From positions 4,774,001 through 4,838,000 of the forward strand of contig NZ_AP022600.1 of assembly GCF_010725885.1 (NCBI RefSeq): a stretch of DNA of 64,000 nucleotides, given 5' to 3'. This DNA comes from Mycolicibacterium tokaiense (GTDB lineage: Bacteria; Actinomycetota; Actinomycetes; Mycobacteriales; Mycobacteriaceae). The notes beneath the pieces were generated by a model, which did no database searches, had not been told where the DNA came from, and saw only the letters and a program-made list of their open reading frames with translations. Below, in pieces: positions 54,405-62,228 of the stretch; positions within the stretch are counted from its first letter, which is position 1; each line of letters begins with the position of its first letter. The position numbers and the translations under genes were made by a program.

Positions 54405-55198
54405 CCACCGACCACCAGCTCAGCGCTACCGACCTCACGCTGGGATACGGCGACACCGATGTGGTGGCCCACCTCGACGTCGCAGTGCCGCCGGGGCGGG
54501 TGACGGTGATCGTCGGGGCCAACGCGTGCGGCAAGTCCACCCTGTTGCGCGGGCTAACGCGACTGCTCACGCCGCGCGGGGGCGCGGTCCTGCTGGACGG
54601 CAGCTCGGTGCAGGAGATGGCGAGCATCGACGTGGCCAAGGTGGTCGGGCTGCTGCCGCAGTCTCCCGTGGCGCCGGATGGGATCACGGTGGCCGACCTG
54701 GTGGGCCGCGGACGGTATCCGCACCAGGGCTGGTTTCGGCGGTGGTCGGCCGCGGATGACGCAGCTGTTGGAAAAGCCCTGGAGGTCACCGCAACTCGCG
54801 AGCTGGCCGACAGAACCCTGGCGTCGCTGTCCGGTGGCCAGCGCCAGCGCGTCTGGGTGGCAATGGCCCTGGCCCAGCAGACCGACATCCTGCTGCTCGA
54901 CGAACCCACCACGTTCCTGGACATCAATCACCAGGTCGACCTGCTTGACCTGCTCACCGACCTCAACCGCGCCGACCAGACCACGGTGGTGATCGTCCTG
55001 CACGACCTCAACCTCGCCTTCCGGTATGCCGACCACGTCATCGCGATGAAGAGCGGGCGCATCGTCTCCCAAGGAGCACCCCGCGACATCGTGGACGCCG
55101 AGTTGGTGGGTGACGTCTTCGGCCTGGATTGTGTGGTGATGCCCGATCCGTTGGGAGGCGCGCCGATGGTGGTTCCGCGCGGCCGCCATCACAGCTGA
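54401..55198 (+). CDS. FepC/FecE-type iron-siderophore ABC ATPase
   Basis: A 265-residue ATPase. Walker A is GANACGKST, the signature LSGGQRQRVWVAMALA, and Walker B DILLLDEPTTFLDINHQ with LHDLNLAFRYADHVIAM following. ATG at 54401. Together with the lipoprotein and two permeases it makes a complete ferric-siderophore importer under an iron box. It overlaps the convergent GH16-like gene by 10 bp. Confidence 0.92.
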   Translation: MTTDHQLSATDLTLGYGDTDVVAHLDVAVPPGRVTVIVGANACGKSTLLRGLTRLLTPRGGAVLLDGSSVQEMASIDVAKVVGLLPQSPVAPDGITVADLVGRGRYPHQGWFRRWSAADDAAVGKALEVTATRELADRTLASLSGGQRQRVWVAMALAQQTDILLLDEPTTFLDINHQVDLLDLLTDLNRADQTTVVIVLHDLNLAFRYADHVIAMKSGRIVSQGAPRDIVDAELVGDVFGLDCVVMPDPLGGAPMVVPRGRHHS

Positions 55199-55956
55199 GC
55201 CCGCAGCAGGCTGCCCTCCCCCAGGTCGATTCCGCTGACCTCCAACACCCTCAGGTGCGGCACGCCGGCGGCATCGGACCGCTCCGGGAAGTCGAACACC
55301 GCCAAGAAGAGGAACATCGGATAGTCGGGGGCCTGGTCGGTGCTTCTGGTGTGCACGCCGTCGATGCTGAAGTCGACACGACCGCTACGCCATTCGACCG
55401 CGTAGCGGTGTGGCTCGCCGACGTCGATCCGCCGCCGCGGCGCCGAGAAGTCCTCGCGCAGTGCCGGATCGCGAAACCGGTGGATGCCCTGTCCCACGTC
55501 GGCGTGCCCGTCGCGCACGGTGTCACCGAACACCTCCATCAGGCAGATCTCCCCGCACCGGTCCGGCTGGTCCTCCAGACCCACCATCCACGCCGAGAAC
55601 ATCGACCGGTCGGTCAGCTCCGCCGAACACGTCACCTCCACCCGGCCGAAGTGCGGGGCGAATCCCAGGACCGTCGGCTGGTGCTCGCGGACCCGCTGGC
55701 CGGGCAGGAATGGTTGCGGGGCGTCTGTGGAACCCACCGGACCGGACCGATTGACGCTCTGGATGCCGGACACCCGCAGCGGCGGCGAATGCTGATCGGG
55801 GCACCACAGCGGATGGCTGTCCGGGATGGACAGGTCAAGGCCTGCGGCGCCCGTGGTGTAGGTGGCGGCGGCCTGGGCTCGTGAACTCCAAGCCGGCAGG
55901 TAGGCGGGGGTCCATACCTCGGTGTCGAGGTGGGAAAACCGATCCCGGAAGGTCAT
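55189..55956 (-). CDS. GH16-like (LamG-fold) protein with altered catalytic motif
   Basis: A 255-residue protein, no signal peptide. GEICLMEVFGD aligns with the GH16 active site E-[ILV]-D-x-x-E: both Glu are kept, the central Asp is Cys. Beta-jellyroll text on both sides: HFGRVEVTCSAELTDRSMFS, EPHRYAVEWRSGRVDFSIDG, YPMFLFLAVFDFPER. It may be a carbohydrate-binding or slow glycosidase variant. ATG at 55956, divergent from the monooxygenase gene at 56046. Confidence 0.75.
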   Translation of the reverse strand: MTFRDRFSHLDTEVWTPAYLPAWSSRAQAAATYTTGAAGLDLSIPDSHPLWCPDQHSPPLRVSGIQSVNRSGPVGSTDAPQPFLPGQRVREHQPTVLGFAPHFGRVEVTCSAELTDRSMFSAWMVGLEDQPDRCGEICLMEVFGDTVRDGHADVGQGIHRFRDPALREDFSAPRRRIDVGEPHRYAVEWRSGRVDFSIDGVHTRSTDQAPDYPMFLFLAVFDFPERSDAAGVPHLRVLEVSGIDLGEGSLLRAQL

Positions 55957-56045
55957 GGGATCAGTGTGACCGCAGGCACCGACAGTTCGAATCGTGGTGA
56001 CGCAAAGCAGTGCTCTCCCGCGGGACGACGTCGAAAATCCTGCCA

Positions 56046-57497
56046 GTGACCCGCACCATCCGCTTCAACGCGTTCGACATGAACTGCGTGGCCCACCAGT
56101 CCCCCGGCCTCTGGCGACACCCCGACGACCGGTCCGCCACCTACACAGACCTGACCTACTGGACCGAGCTCGCGACGCTGCTGGAGCGCGGCCGCTTCGA
56201 CGGGCTGTTCATCGCCGACGTCCTGGGCACCTACGACATCTACGGTGCCAGCGACGAAGCCGCCATCCGCCAAGCTGCGCAGGTGCCGGTCAACGATCCG
56301 CTGATGCTGGTCTCCGCGATGGCCTACGTCACCGAACACCTGGGCTTCGGCATCACCACCGGCACCGGGTTCGAGCATCCCTACCCCTTCGCCCGCCGGG
56401 TCTCCACGCTCGATCACCTCACCAAGGGCCGGGTGGGCTGGAACGTCGTCACCGGGTACCTGCCGGCCGCCGCGCGCAACATGGGCCAGACCGATCAACC
56501 CGCCCACGACGCCCGCTACGACCACGCCGACGAGTACCTCGAGGTGCTCTACAAGCTGTGGGAAGGGTCCTGGGAGGACGACGCGGTGGTCCGCGACGCC
56601 GCCCGCGGCGTGTACACCGATCCGGCCAAGGTGCACCACATCGGCCACCAGGGACGGCACTTCAGCGTGCCCGGCATCCATCTGTCCGAGCCGTCGCCAC
56701 AGCGCACCCCGGTGCTCTTCCAGGCCGGCGCCTCCCCGCGCGGCGTGCGCTTCGCCGCCGAGAACGCCGAGGCCATCTTCACCGCCGCCCCCACCAAGGC
56801 GATCCTGCGCGAGAACGTCACCACCATCCGGCGCGAGCTCGAACTGGCCGGCCGCGATCCCTATGCCGCCAAGATCTTCAACCTCTCCACCGTGATCACC
56901 GCCGCCACCGATGAGGAGGCCCACGCCAAGCACGCCGAGTACCTGTCCTACGGCGACGCCGAGGGAGCGCTGACCTTCATGTCCGGCTGGATGGGCGTTG
57001 ACCTGTCGCGCTACGGCCTCGACGAGCCGATCGGCCACGTCGACTCCAACGCCATCCTCTCCGCGGTCAAGGCCTTCCAGTCCGCCGATCCCGACGGCGG
57101 CGAATGGGCGGTGCGCGACATCGCCGACTGGGGCAAGATCGGCGGCATCGGTCCCCGGTTCGTGGGCTCCGGTGAGCGCATTGCCGACCTGCTCCAGGAG
57201 TGGGTGCACGAGACCGACGTCGACGGCTTCAACCTCGCGTACGCGGTCTCTCCCGGCTCGTTCGCCGATTTCATCGACCACGTGGTACCGGTATTGACCG
57301 CACGCGGGGCCTACCAGAGCGAATACACCCCTGGGTCGTTGCGCCACAAGCTGTTCGGCCGCGGGGACCGGCTGCCCGACGAGCATCGCGGCGCGCGCTA
57401 TCGCGTCGGCGGGCCGGCGGCGACCATCATCGAGCGGCCGTCCACGGTGCCGTCGTCGTCGGCGTCGGTAGCCTCGCAACCGAACGCGACGCGCTAG
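56046..57497 (+). CDS. NtaA/SnaA/DszA-type FMN-dependent monooxygenase
   Basis: About 483 residues, paralogous to the enzyme at 19985-21388. IRFNAFDMNCVAHQSPGLWR, DGLFIADVLGTYDIYGASDE, RVSTLDHLTKGRVGWNVVTG and SPQRTPVLFQAGASPRGVRF are subfamily signatures. It should use FMNH2 and O2 to oxidise an organosulfur or amine substrate. GTG at 56046 is chosen; an ATG at 56010 would add 12 residues. A second monooxygenase follows 13 bp later, then a DszC-like flavoprotein. Confidence 0.88.
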   Translation: MTRTIRFNAFDMNCVAHQSPGLWRHPDDRSATYTDLTYWTELATLLERGRFDGLFIADVLGTYDIYGASDEAAIRQAAQVPVNDPLMLVSAMAYVTEHLGFGITTGTGFEHPYPFARRVSTLDHLTKGRVGWNVVTGYLPAAARNMGQTDQPAHDARYDHADEYLEVLYKLWEGSWEDDAVVRDAARGVYTDPAKVHHIGHQGRHFSVPGIHLSEPSPQRTPVLFQAGASPRGVRFAAENAEAIFTAAPTKAILRENVTTIRRELELAGRDPYAAKIFNLSTVITAATDEEAHAKHAEYLSYGDAEGALTFMSGWMGVDLSRYGLDEPIGHVDSNAILSAVKAFQSADPDGGEWAVRDIADWGKIGGIGPRFVGSGERIADLLQEWVHETDVDGFNLAYAVSPGSFADFIDHVVPVLTARGAYQSEYTPGSLRHKLFGRGDRLPDEHRGARYRVGGPAATIIERPSTVPSSSASVASQPNATR

Positions 57498-57510
57498 GAG
57501 AGATGACGAG

Positions 57511-58677
57511 ATGACGCTGAAGCTGCACTGGTTCCTGCCCACCTACGGCGACAGCCGCCTGATCGTCGGCGGCGGTCACGGGCTGCCGGCAGGCACCGCG
57601 CACAGCGACCGGGACGCCTCGATCGACTACCTGGCCACCATCGTGCGCAGCGCCGAGTCCTTCGGGTTCACCGGAGCCCTGATCCCCACCGGCGCCTGGT
57701 GTGAAGATGCGTTCGTCACCGCCGCCCTGCTGGCGCGGGAGACCACCTCGCTGGCCTTCCTGGTGGCGTTCCGCCCGGGCCTGGTGAGCCCCACCCTGTC
57801 CGCCCAGATGGCCGCGACGTTCGCCCGCCACGCCCCCGGCCGGATCCTGCTCAACGTGGTGGTGGGCGGCGAGGCGCACGAGCAGCGGTCCTTCGGTGAT
57901 TACCTGGACAAGGACGCCCGCTACGAGCGGTGCGACGAGTTCCTCGACGTGGTGCGGCGGCTGTGGGCCGGGGAGACCGTGAGCAAGCACGGCAACCACA
58001 TCAGCGTCGACGAGGCGGCACTGGCGATGCCGCCCAACCCGATTCCGCCGTTGTACTTCGGGGGCAGTTCCGCGGCGGCCGGGCCCGTGGCGGCCAGGCA
58101 CTCCGACGTCTACCTGACCTGGGGTGAGCCGCCGGCGGCGGTGCGGGACAAGATCGAATGGATCCGCAAACTGGCCGCCGAGGAGGGTCGCACGGTGCGC
58201 TTCGGCATTCGGCTGCACACCATCTCGCGCGACACCGCGCAGGAGGCGTGGGCGCAGGCCGGGCGGCTGCTCGACGCGCTGGACGAGGAGACGGTGCGCA
58301 CAACCCAGGAAGGATTGGCGCGCAGTCAGTCCGAGGGCCAGAAGCGGATGCTGGCCCTGCACGAGGCCAACCGGGCCGACGGCACGTGGAACGACGCCCG
58401 CAGCCTGGAGATCGCGCCGAATCTCTGGTCAGGCGTGGGCCTGGTGCGCGGTGGTGCGGGCACTGCGCTGGTGGGCAGCCACACCGAGGTCGCCGACCGC
58501 ATCGCCGAATACGCCGAGATCGGTATCGACGAGTTCATCTTCTCCGGCTACCCCCATCTGGAAGAGCTGTACTGGTTCGGCGAAGGTGTGGTGCCGATTC
58601 TGCGGCAGCGCGGCCTCTTCAGCGGTGGTGTCTCCGGGCCGGCGGCATCCATCCCGTTTGTGGGATCGGCGCGGTGA
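57511..58677 (+). CDS. SsuD-like FMN-dependent monooxygenase
   Basis: A 388-residue luciferase-like enzyme, paralogous to that at 24220-25329. LKLHWFLPTYGDSRLIVGGG, TSLAFLVAFRPGLVSPTLSA, ILLNVVVGGEAHEQRSFGDY and LYFGGSSAAAGPVAARHSDV are alkanesulfonate-monooxygenase-like signatures. ATG at 57511 follows the DszA-like gene by 13 bp; it overlaps the flavoprotein gene by 4 bp, forming a three-gene operon. Confidence 0.88.
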   Translation: MTLKLHWFLPTYGDSRLIVGGGHGLPAGTAHSDRDASIDYLATIVRSAESFGFTGALIPTGAWCEDAFVTAALLARETTSLAFLVAFRPGLVSPTLSAQMAATFARHAPGRILLNVVVGGEAHEQRSFGDYLDKDARYERCDEFLDVVRRLWAGETVSKHGNHISVDEAALAMPPNPIPPLYFGGSSAAAGPVAARHSDVYLTWGEPPAAVRDKIEWIRKLAAEEGRTVRFGIRLHTISRDTAQEAWAQAGRLLDALDEETVRTTQEGLARSQSEGQKRMLALHEANRADGTWNDARSLEIAPNLWSGVGLVRGGAGTALVGSHTEVADRIAEYAEIGIDEFIFSGYPHLEELYWFGEGVVPILRQRGLFSGGVSGPAASIPFVGSAR

Positions 58678-59849
58678 ACGTACTCGGGGTTGCCGCTGCG
58701 TTGTCCCGCGATTTCGCCTTCGAGGCGGCGGCCCGGGACGCCGAGCGGCGGCTGCCTCACGATCAGGTCAAGGCGCTCAAGGAATCCGGGCTGCTGGCGC
58801 TGTCGGTGCCGACCGAGTACGGCGGCGTCGACGCCCCGGCCGAGGTGATCGCCGAGGTGTTCCGCCTGATCGGACATGCCGACGGATCGCTGGCGCAGAT
58901 TCCGCACTCGCACTACACCTTCCTGGAGGCGCTGCGGTTACAGGGCACCCCCGAGCAGTGCCGGTTCTACTACGGCCACGTGCTCGACGGCGCGCTGTTT
59001 GCCAATGCCCAATCCGAGCGCGGGCCGCACGCCATCAATGTCGACACCACCACGCTCACGCTGCAGCCCTCCGGCGACTATGTGCTGTCTGGTCGTAAGT
59101 TCTATTGCACGGGAGCGCTTTTCGCTGACTGGGTGATCGTGCGGGCGTCGCTGGCCGATGGGCAGCCGCCGACGTCGTCGACGCCGAAGGCGCTGGCCTA
59201 CGTGCCCCGGGACATCCCCGGCCTGGAGGTGGTGGACGACTGGGACGGTATGGGTCAGCGCACCACCGCTTCCGGCACCGTCACTCTTGATGACGTCCAA
59301 GTGCCCGCCGAGTACGTGGTGCCCTTCTCCCCCATCTTCGCCGGCCCCACGGTGTACGGCTCACGAGCCCAGTTGCTGCATGCAGCCATCGATGTCGGCA
59401 TCGCCACCGGCGCGCTGGACGAGGCGGTGCGTCAGGCCGGCAAGGCGCGGCCGCACTTCGAGGCCGACGTCTCGGCGTCCGCGGATGACCCGACAGTGAT
59501 CAACATCGCCGGCGAGCTGACGGTGACGGTGCGTGGCGCGCAGGCGCTGCTGGCCGAGGCGGCACGCCAGGTCGATGCCGCACGCGCTGACCTCACGGAG
59601 GACACCTGCGCGGCCGCGGCGATCGCGGTGGCCGTGGCCAAAGTCGCTGCGGTACGGGCCTCGTTGGAGGCCACCTCGACACTGTTCGATCTCGGTGGCA
59701 CCCGCAGTGCCTCCGGCAGTGCGAACCTGTCGCGGTACTGGCGCGATGCCCGCACCCACACGCTGCACGATCCGACCCGGTGGAAGCTGCAGCACATCGG
59801 CCGCTACACGCTGTCCGGGACGACGCCGCCGCGGCACGGGCAGCTCTAG
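58674..59849 (+). CDS. DszC/SfnB-like acyl-CoA-dehydrogenase-fold flavoprotein
   Basis: A 391-residue protein. LKESGLLALSVPTEYGGVDA, GRKFYCTGALFADWVIVRAS and VVDDWDGMGQRTTASGTVTL are signatures of the DszC/SfnB (flavin-dependent sulfur oxidation) branch of the acyl-CoA dehydrogenase fold. HTLHDPTRWKLQHIG ends the core and carries the conserved HDP. GTG at 58674 (GTGA overlap). Its stop TAG lies in the 6-bp target duplication of the IS element that follows. Confidence 0.87.
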   Translation: MNVLGVAAALSRDFAFEAAARDAERRLPHDQVKALKESGLLALSVPTEYGGVDAPAEVIAEVFRLIGHADGSLAQIPHSHYTFLEALRLQGTPEQCRFYYGHVLDGALFANAQSERGPHAINVDTTTLTLQPSGDYVLSGRKFYCTGALFADWVIVRASLADGQPPTSSTPKALAYVPRDIPGLEVVDDWDGMGQRTTASGTVTLDDVQVPAEYVVPFSPIFAGPTVYGSRAQLLHAAIDVGIATGALDEAVRQAGKARPHFEADVSASADDPTVINIAGELTVTVRGAQALLAEAARQVDAARADLTEDTCAAAAIAVAVAKVAAVRASLEATSTLFDLGGTRSASGSANLSRYWRDARTHTLHDPTRWKLQHIGRYTLSGTTPPRHGQL

Positions 59850-59897
59850 CTGTACTCAGCCGTGACGTTGGTAGCGGGCGTGTTGGCTTGATGTGAG

Positions 59898-59955
59898 GAG
59901 AACCTCCGGGTGAGGTGTGGCTTGTCGAAGGCCCATCACCAACCCGGAGGTTCTC
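59898..59955 (+). promoter_or_regulatory. Hairpin hiding the transposase ribosome-binding site
   Basis: Perfect 14-bp arms at 59898-59911 and 59942-59955 with a 30-base loop. The right arm contains GGAGG (59946-59950) and ends directly at the GTG start at 59956. In a transcript entering from outside the IS, the stem would cover the ribosome site, a known way for an IS to limit its transposase. Confidence 0.6.
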
Positions 59956-60914
59956 GTGTCTCACCGTAATGCCCGCACCACGCTGCATGGGCGAAGGCTC
60001 ATCGTCGAGCGCTACCAGCAGGGCTGGAAACAGGCCCATATCGCCGACGCGATGGGGATCTCCCGCAAGTGTGTCCACACCTGGATTAGCCGGTTCGCCG
60101 CCGAAGGCGAAGCCGGACTCTACGACCGGTCCTCGCGGCCGCACCACAGCCCTACGCGCACCTCGGCACGGGTAGAACGCCAAGTAGTCGCCGCGCGGCG
60201 CAGCATCGCCGGGGCCAGGACTGGCTAGGCCCTGAGCTGGGAATCCCTGCCCGGACAGTGGCACGGATTCTGCGGCGCCGCGGCGTGCCGTACCTGCGTG
60301 ATTGCGATCCGATGACCGGTGCGGTGATCAAAGCCTCCCGGGCCAGCACACGACGCTATGAACGCGAACACCCCGGCGAACTGGTGCACGTCGACGTCAA
60401 GAAGCTTGGCCGTATCCCCGACGGTGGCGGATGGCGTGCCCACGGGCGCAGCGAAGACGTCCGTGGCCGCGGAATCGGCTATGACTACGTGCACTCCATG
60501 ATCGATGACCACAGCCGGCTTGCGTACTCAGAGATCCACGCTGACGAGAAAGGCGCGACCTGCGCGGGGTTCATCTCTCGGGCCGCGCAATACTTTCAAT
60601 CCCAGGGCATTCCGCACATTGAACGGGTCATCACAGACAACCATCTGAGCTATCGCCGCTCAGCAGCGGTCGCTGCGGCCATCGACGCACTCAACGCCCG
60701 GCATCTATTCATCAAGCCGCACTGCCCCTGGCAAAACGGCAAAGTGGAGCGTTATAACCGCACCCTGCAAACAGAATGGTCTTATCACCGGGTGTTCGCA
60801 TCAAACGCACACCGAGCCCAAGCCCTTGCACCCTGGGTCGAGTTCTACAACACTCAACGCCGCCACAGCGCACTCGACGGGCTACCACCGATCAGCCGAC
60901 TGCGACCAACCTGA
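59956..60914 (+). pseudogene. IS481-family transposase with a one-base frameshift
   Basis: The N-terminal HTH part (SHRNARTTLHGRRLIVERYQ, IADAMGISRKCVHTWISRFA) reads to about 60190, then stops at 60228. A -1 shift near CGGCGCAGC restores the rest: QHRRGQDWLGPELGIPARTV, through the DDE core with Asp in VHVDVKKLGRI, Asp in ITDNHLSYRR and Glu in GKVERYNRTLQ, to the TGA at 60912-60914. The lack of a slippery run favours a true one-base loss over programmed frameshifting. Confidence 0.82.
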
Positions 60915-60936
60915 TGGCCGAGTACATCTAGCTCGT

Positions 60937-62127
60937 TCAGGTGTAGAGCGTGATGGGCTGGACGTCGCCGGTCAGATAGTGCGCGCCGATCTCCAGCTTC
61001 TTGTAGTCGACCGGGTCGTGCAGGGAGTGCGTACGGATGTTGCGCCAGAACAGGTCCAGGCCTACCTCCGAGCGCGCTGAGCTGGACCCGGTGACCTCGA
61101 ACACGCGGTGGGCCACCTCGAGCGCGGTCTCCGTGGTCACCACCTTGGCGTGGGCGATCCCGATCTCGACCTCCGCGCGATCGGCGGCCGTCACTGCGTC
61201 ACCCCGGGCGATGACCCGGTCGAATCGGCCGTTCCACCGGTCGGCGAGGGCCTCGGCCGCGGCGGTCTTGGCCAACAGTTCACCGAACACCCGCTGCACG
61301 AACGGGTCCCGGGAATAGTGCTCGGCATCGCTGAGCAACCACGCACCCTTGCGGGCCAGAGTCAGCTCCCGCGCCCGGGCCAACGCCCCCTCGGCGATGC
61401 CGAGGTAGAGGTTGGCAAAGCCCAGCTGTACGCCCGGGGTCACCAAGGTGGAGTAGGGCTCGTCGCCCACGACACCCAGGACGTCGTCCGGACTGACGGC
61501 CACATCGGTGAACCGGACGCTGCCGCTGGCGGACAGCCTCTGCCCCAAGGCATCCCAGTCACCGAGGTACTCGACACCGGGGCGGTCGTGCTCGAGCACC
61601 GTGGCCAGCACGCGATCCGTTTCGAGCGCCATCACCAGGGTGACGTCGCCGGTGGAGGCACCCGTGGAGAACCGCTTGACGCCGTTGAGGCGGTACCCGT
61701 CTCCGTGTGCCGTCAGCGTCAGGTCGGGGTCCACCGGATTCACCGAGTCGCCCCAGAGCCAGCGTCCGTCGGCGGATGCGCTGAACCAGTGCTCCCAACG
61801 CGACTCCTCGCCGAAGAACACGATGGATGCGTGGTTGCAGTAGTGGTAGCTGAGGATCTGCGCGATGGAGGCGTCGGTGCGGGCAAGCACCCGGACGGCG
61901 CGCAGCGCGCTGGACCAGTGGCCGCCACCGCCGCCGTAGCGAGTGGGGATCAGCAGAGTGGCCAGTCCGGATTCCTTCAGTAGCTTGAGCTCTGCGCTCG
62001 GGTCCTGATTCGCGCGGTCCCGGTCCAGGACATCGGCAGCAAGGGTCTGGGCCACCTCGGCGGCCACGGCATCCCAGTGTCCGGTTTCGGTGTCGTCCAG
62101 CGGGGTGGTCCAGGGCGTACGCGACAT
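60937..62127 (-). CDS. DszC/SfnB-like acyl-CoA-dehydrogenase-fold flavoprotein
   Basis: A 396-residue flavoprotein. LLKESGLATLLIPTRYGGGG, SYHYCNHASIVFFGEESRWE, YLGDWDALGQRLSASGSVRF and FWRNIRTHSLHDPVDYKKLE match the DszC/SfnB branch. It would act with FMNH2 and O2 on sulfides, sulfones or related compounds. Divergent from a similar gene at 62229 with an operator-like palindrome between them. ATG at 62127. Its stop lies 5 bp past the IS target duplication. Confidence 0.86.
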   Translation of the reverse strand: MSRTPWTTPLDDTETGHWDAVAAEVAQTLAADVLDRDRANQDPSAELKLLKESGLATLLIPTRYGGGGGHWSSALRAVRVLARTDASIAQILSYHYCNHASIVFFGEESRWEHWFSASADGRWLWGDSVNPVDPDLTLTAHGDGYRLNGVKRFSTGASTGDVTLVMALETDRVLATVLEHDRPGVEYLGDWDALGQRLSASGSVRFTDVAVSPDDVLGVVGDEPYSTLVTPGVQLGFANLYLGIAEGALARARELTLARKGAWLLSDAEHYSRDPFVQRVFGELLAKTAAAEALADRWNGRFDRVIARGDAVTAADRAEVEIGIAHAKVVTTETALEVAHRVFEVTGSSSARSEVGLDLFWRNIRTHSLHDPVDYKKLEIGAHYLTGDVQPITLYT

Positions 62128-62165
62128 GAGCGACGAGCGTAGTGCCGCCGGTGCCCTCGGTACCC

Positions 62166-62185
62166 AGTTCTATTCTGCGAGAACT
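62166..62185. promoter_or_regulatory. Candidate operator, inverted repeat
   Basis: AGTTCT and AGAACT are perfect 6-bp arms 8 bp apart between two divergent flavoprotein genes, in the expected promoter zone. Confidence 0.4.
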
Positions 62186-62228
62186 TAATCAAACGGCACC
62201 GCTGGTCGGCCCATGGAGCGCTGATTGA

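Larger units (their letters stand above)
59851..60926 (+). mobile_element. IS481-family insertion sequence, 1076 bp
   Basis: The ends are imperfect 25-bp inverted repeats (59851-59875 and 60902-60926, five mismatches) beginning TGTACTC, in the TGT...ACA style of the family. TCTAGC at 59845-59850 is repeated exactly at 60927-60932, a 6-bp target duplication, so this is a clean single insertion. It carries one transposase gene, now frameshifted. It landed between the stop codons of two convergent flavoprotein genes without damaging either. Confidence 0.9.

Noticed and set aside
55953..57542. A 529-codon antisense frame over the DszA-like gene
   Set aside because: The plus-strand product is a clear luciferase-like monooxygenase; the antisense text is Gly/Val/His-rich complement.
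59898..59955. The IS hairpin as a rho-independent terminator
   Set aside because: The loop is 30 bases, there is no T-run, and the right arm contains the ribosome site and abuts the start codon, which fits translational control better.
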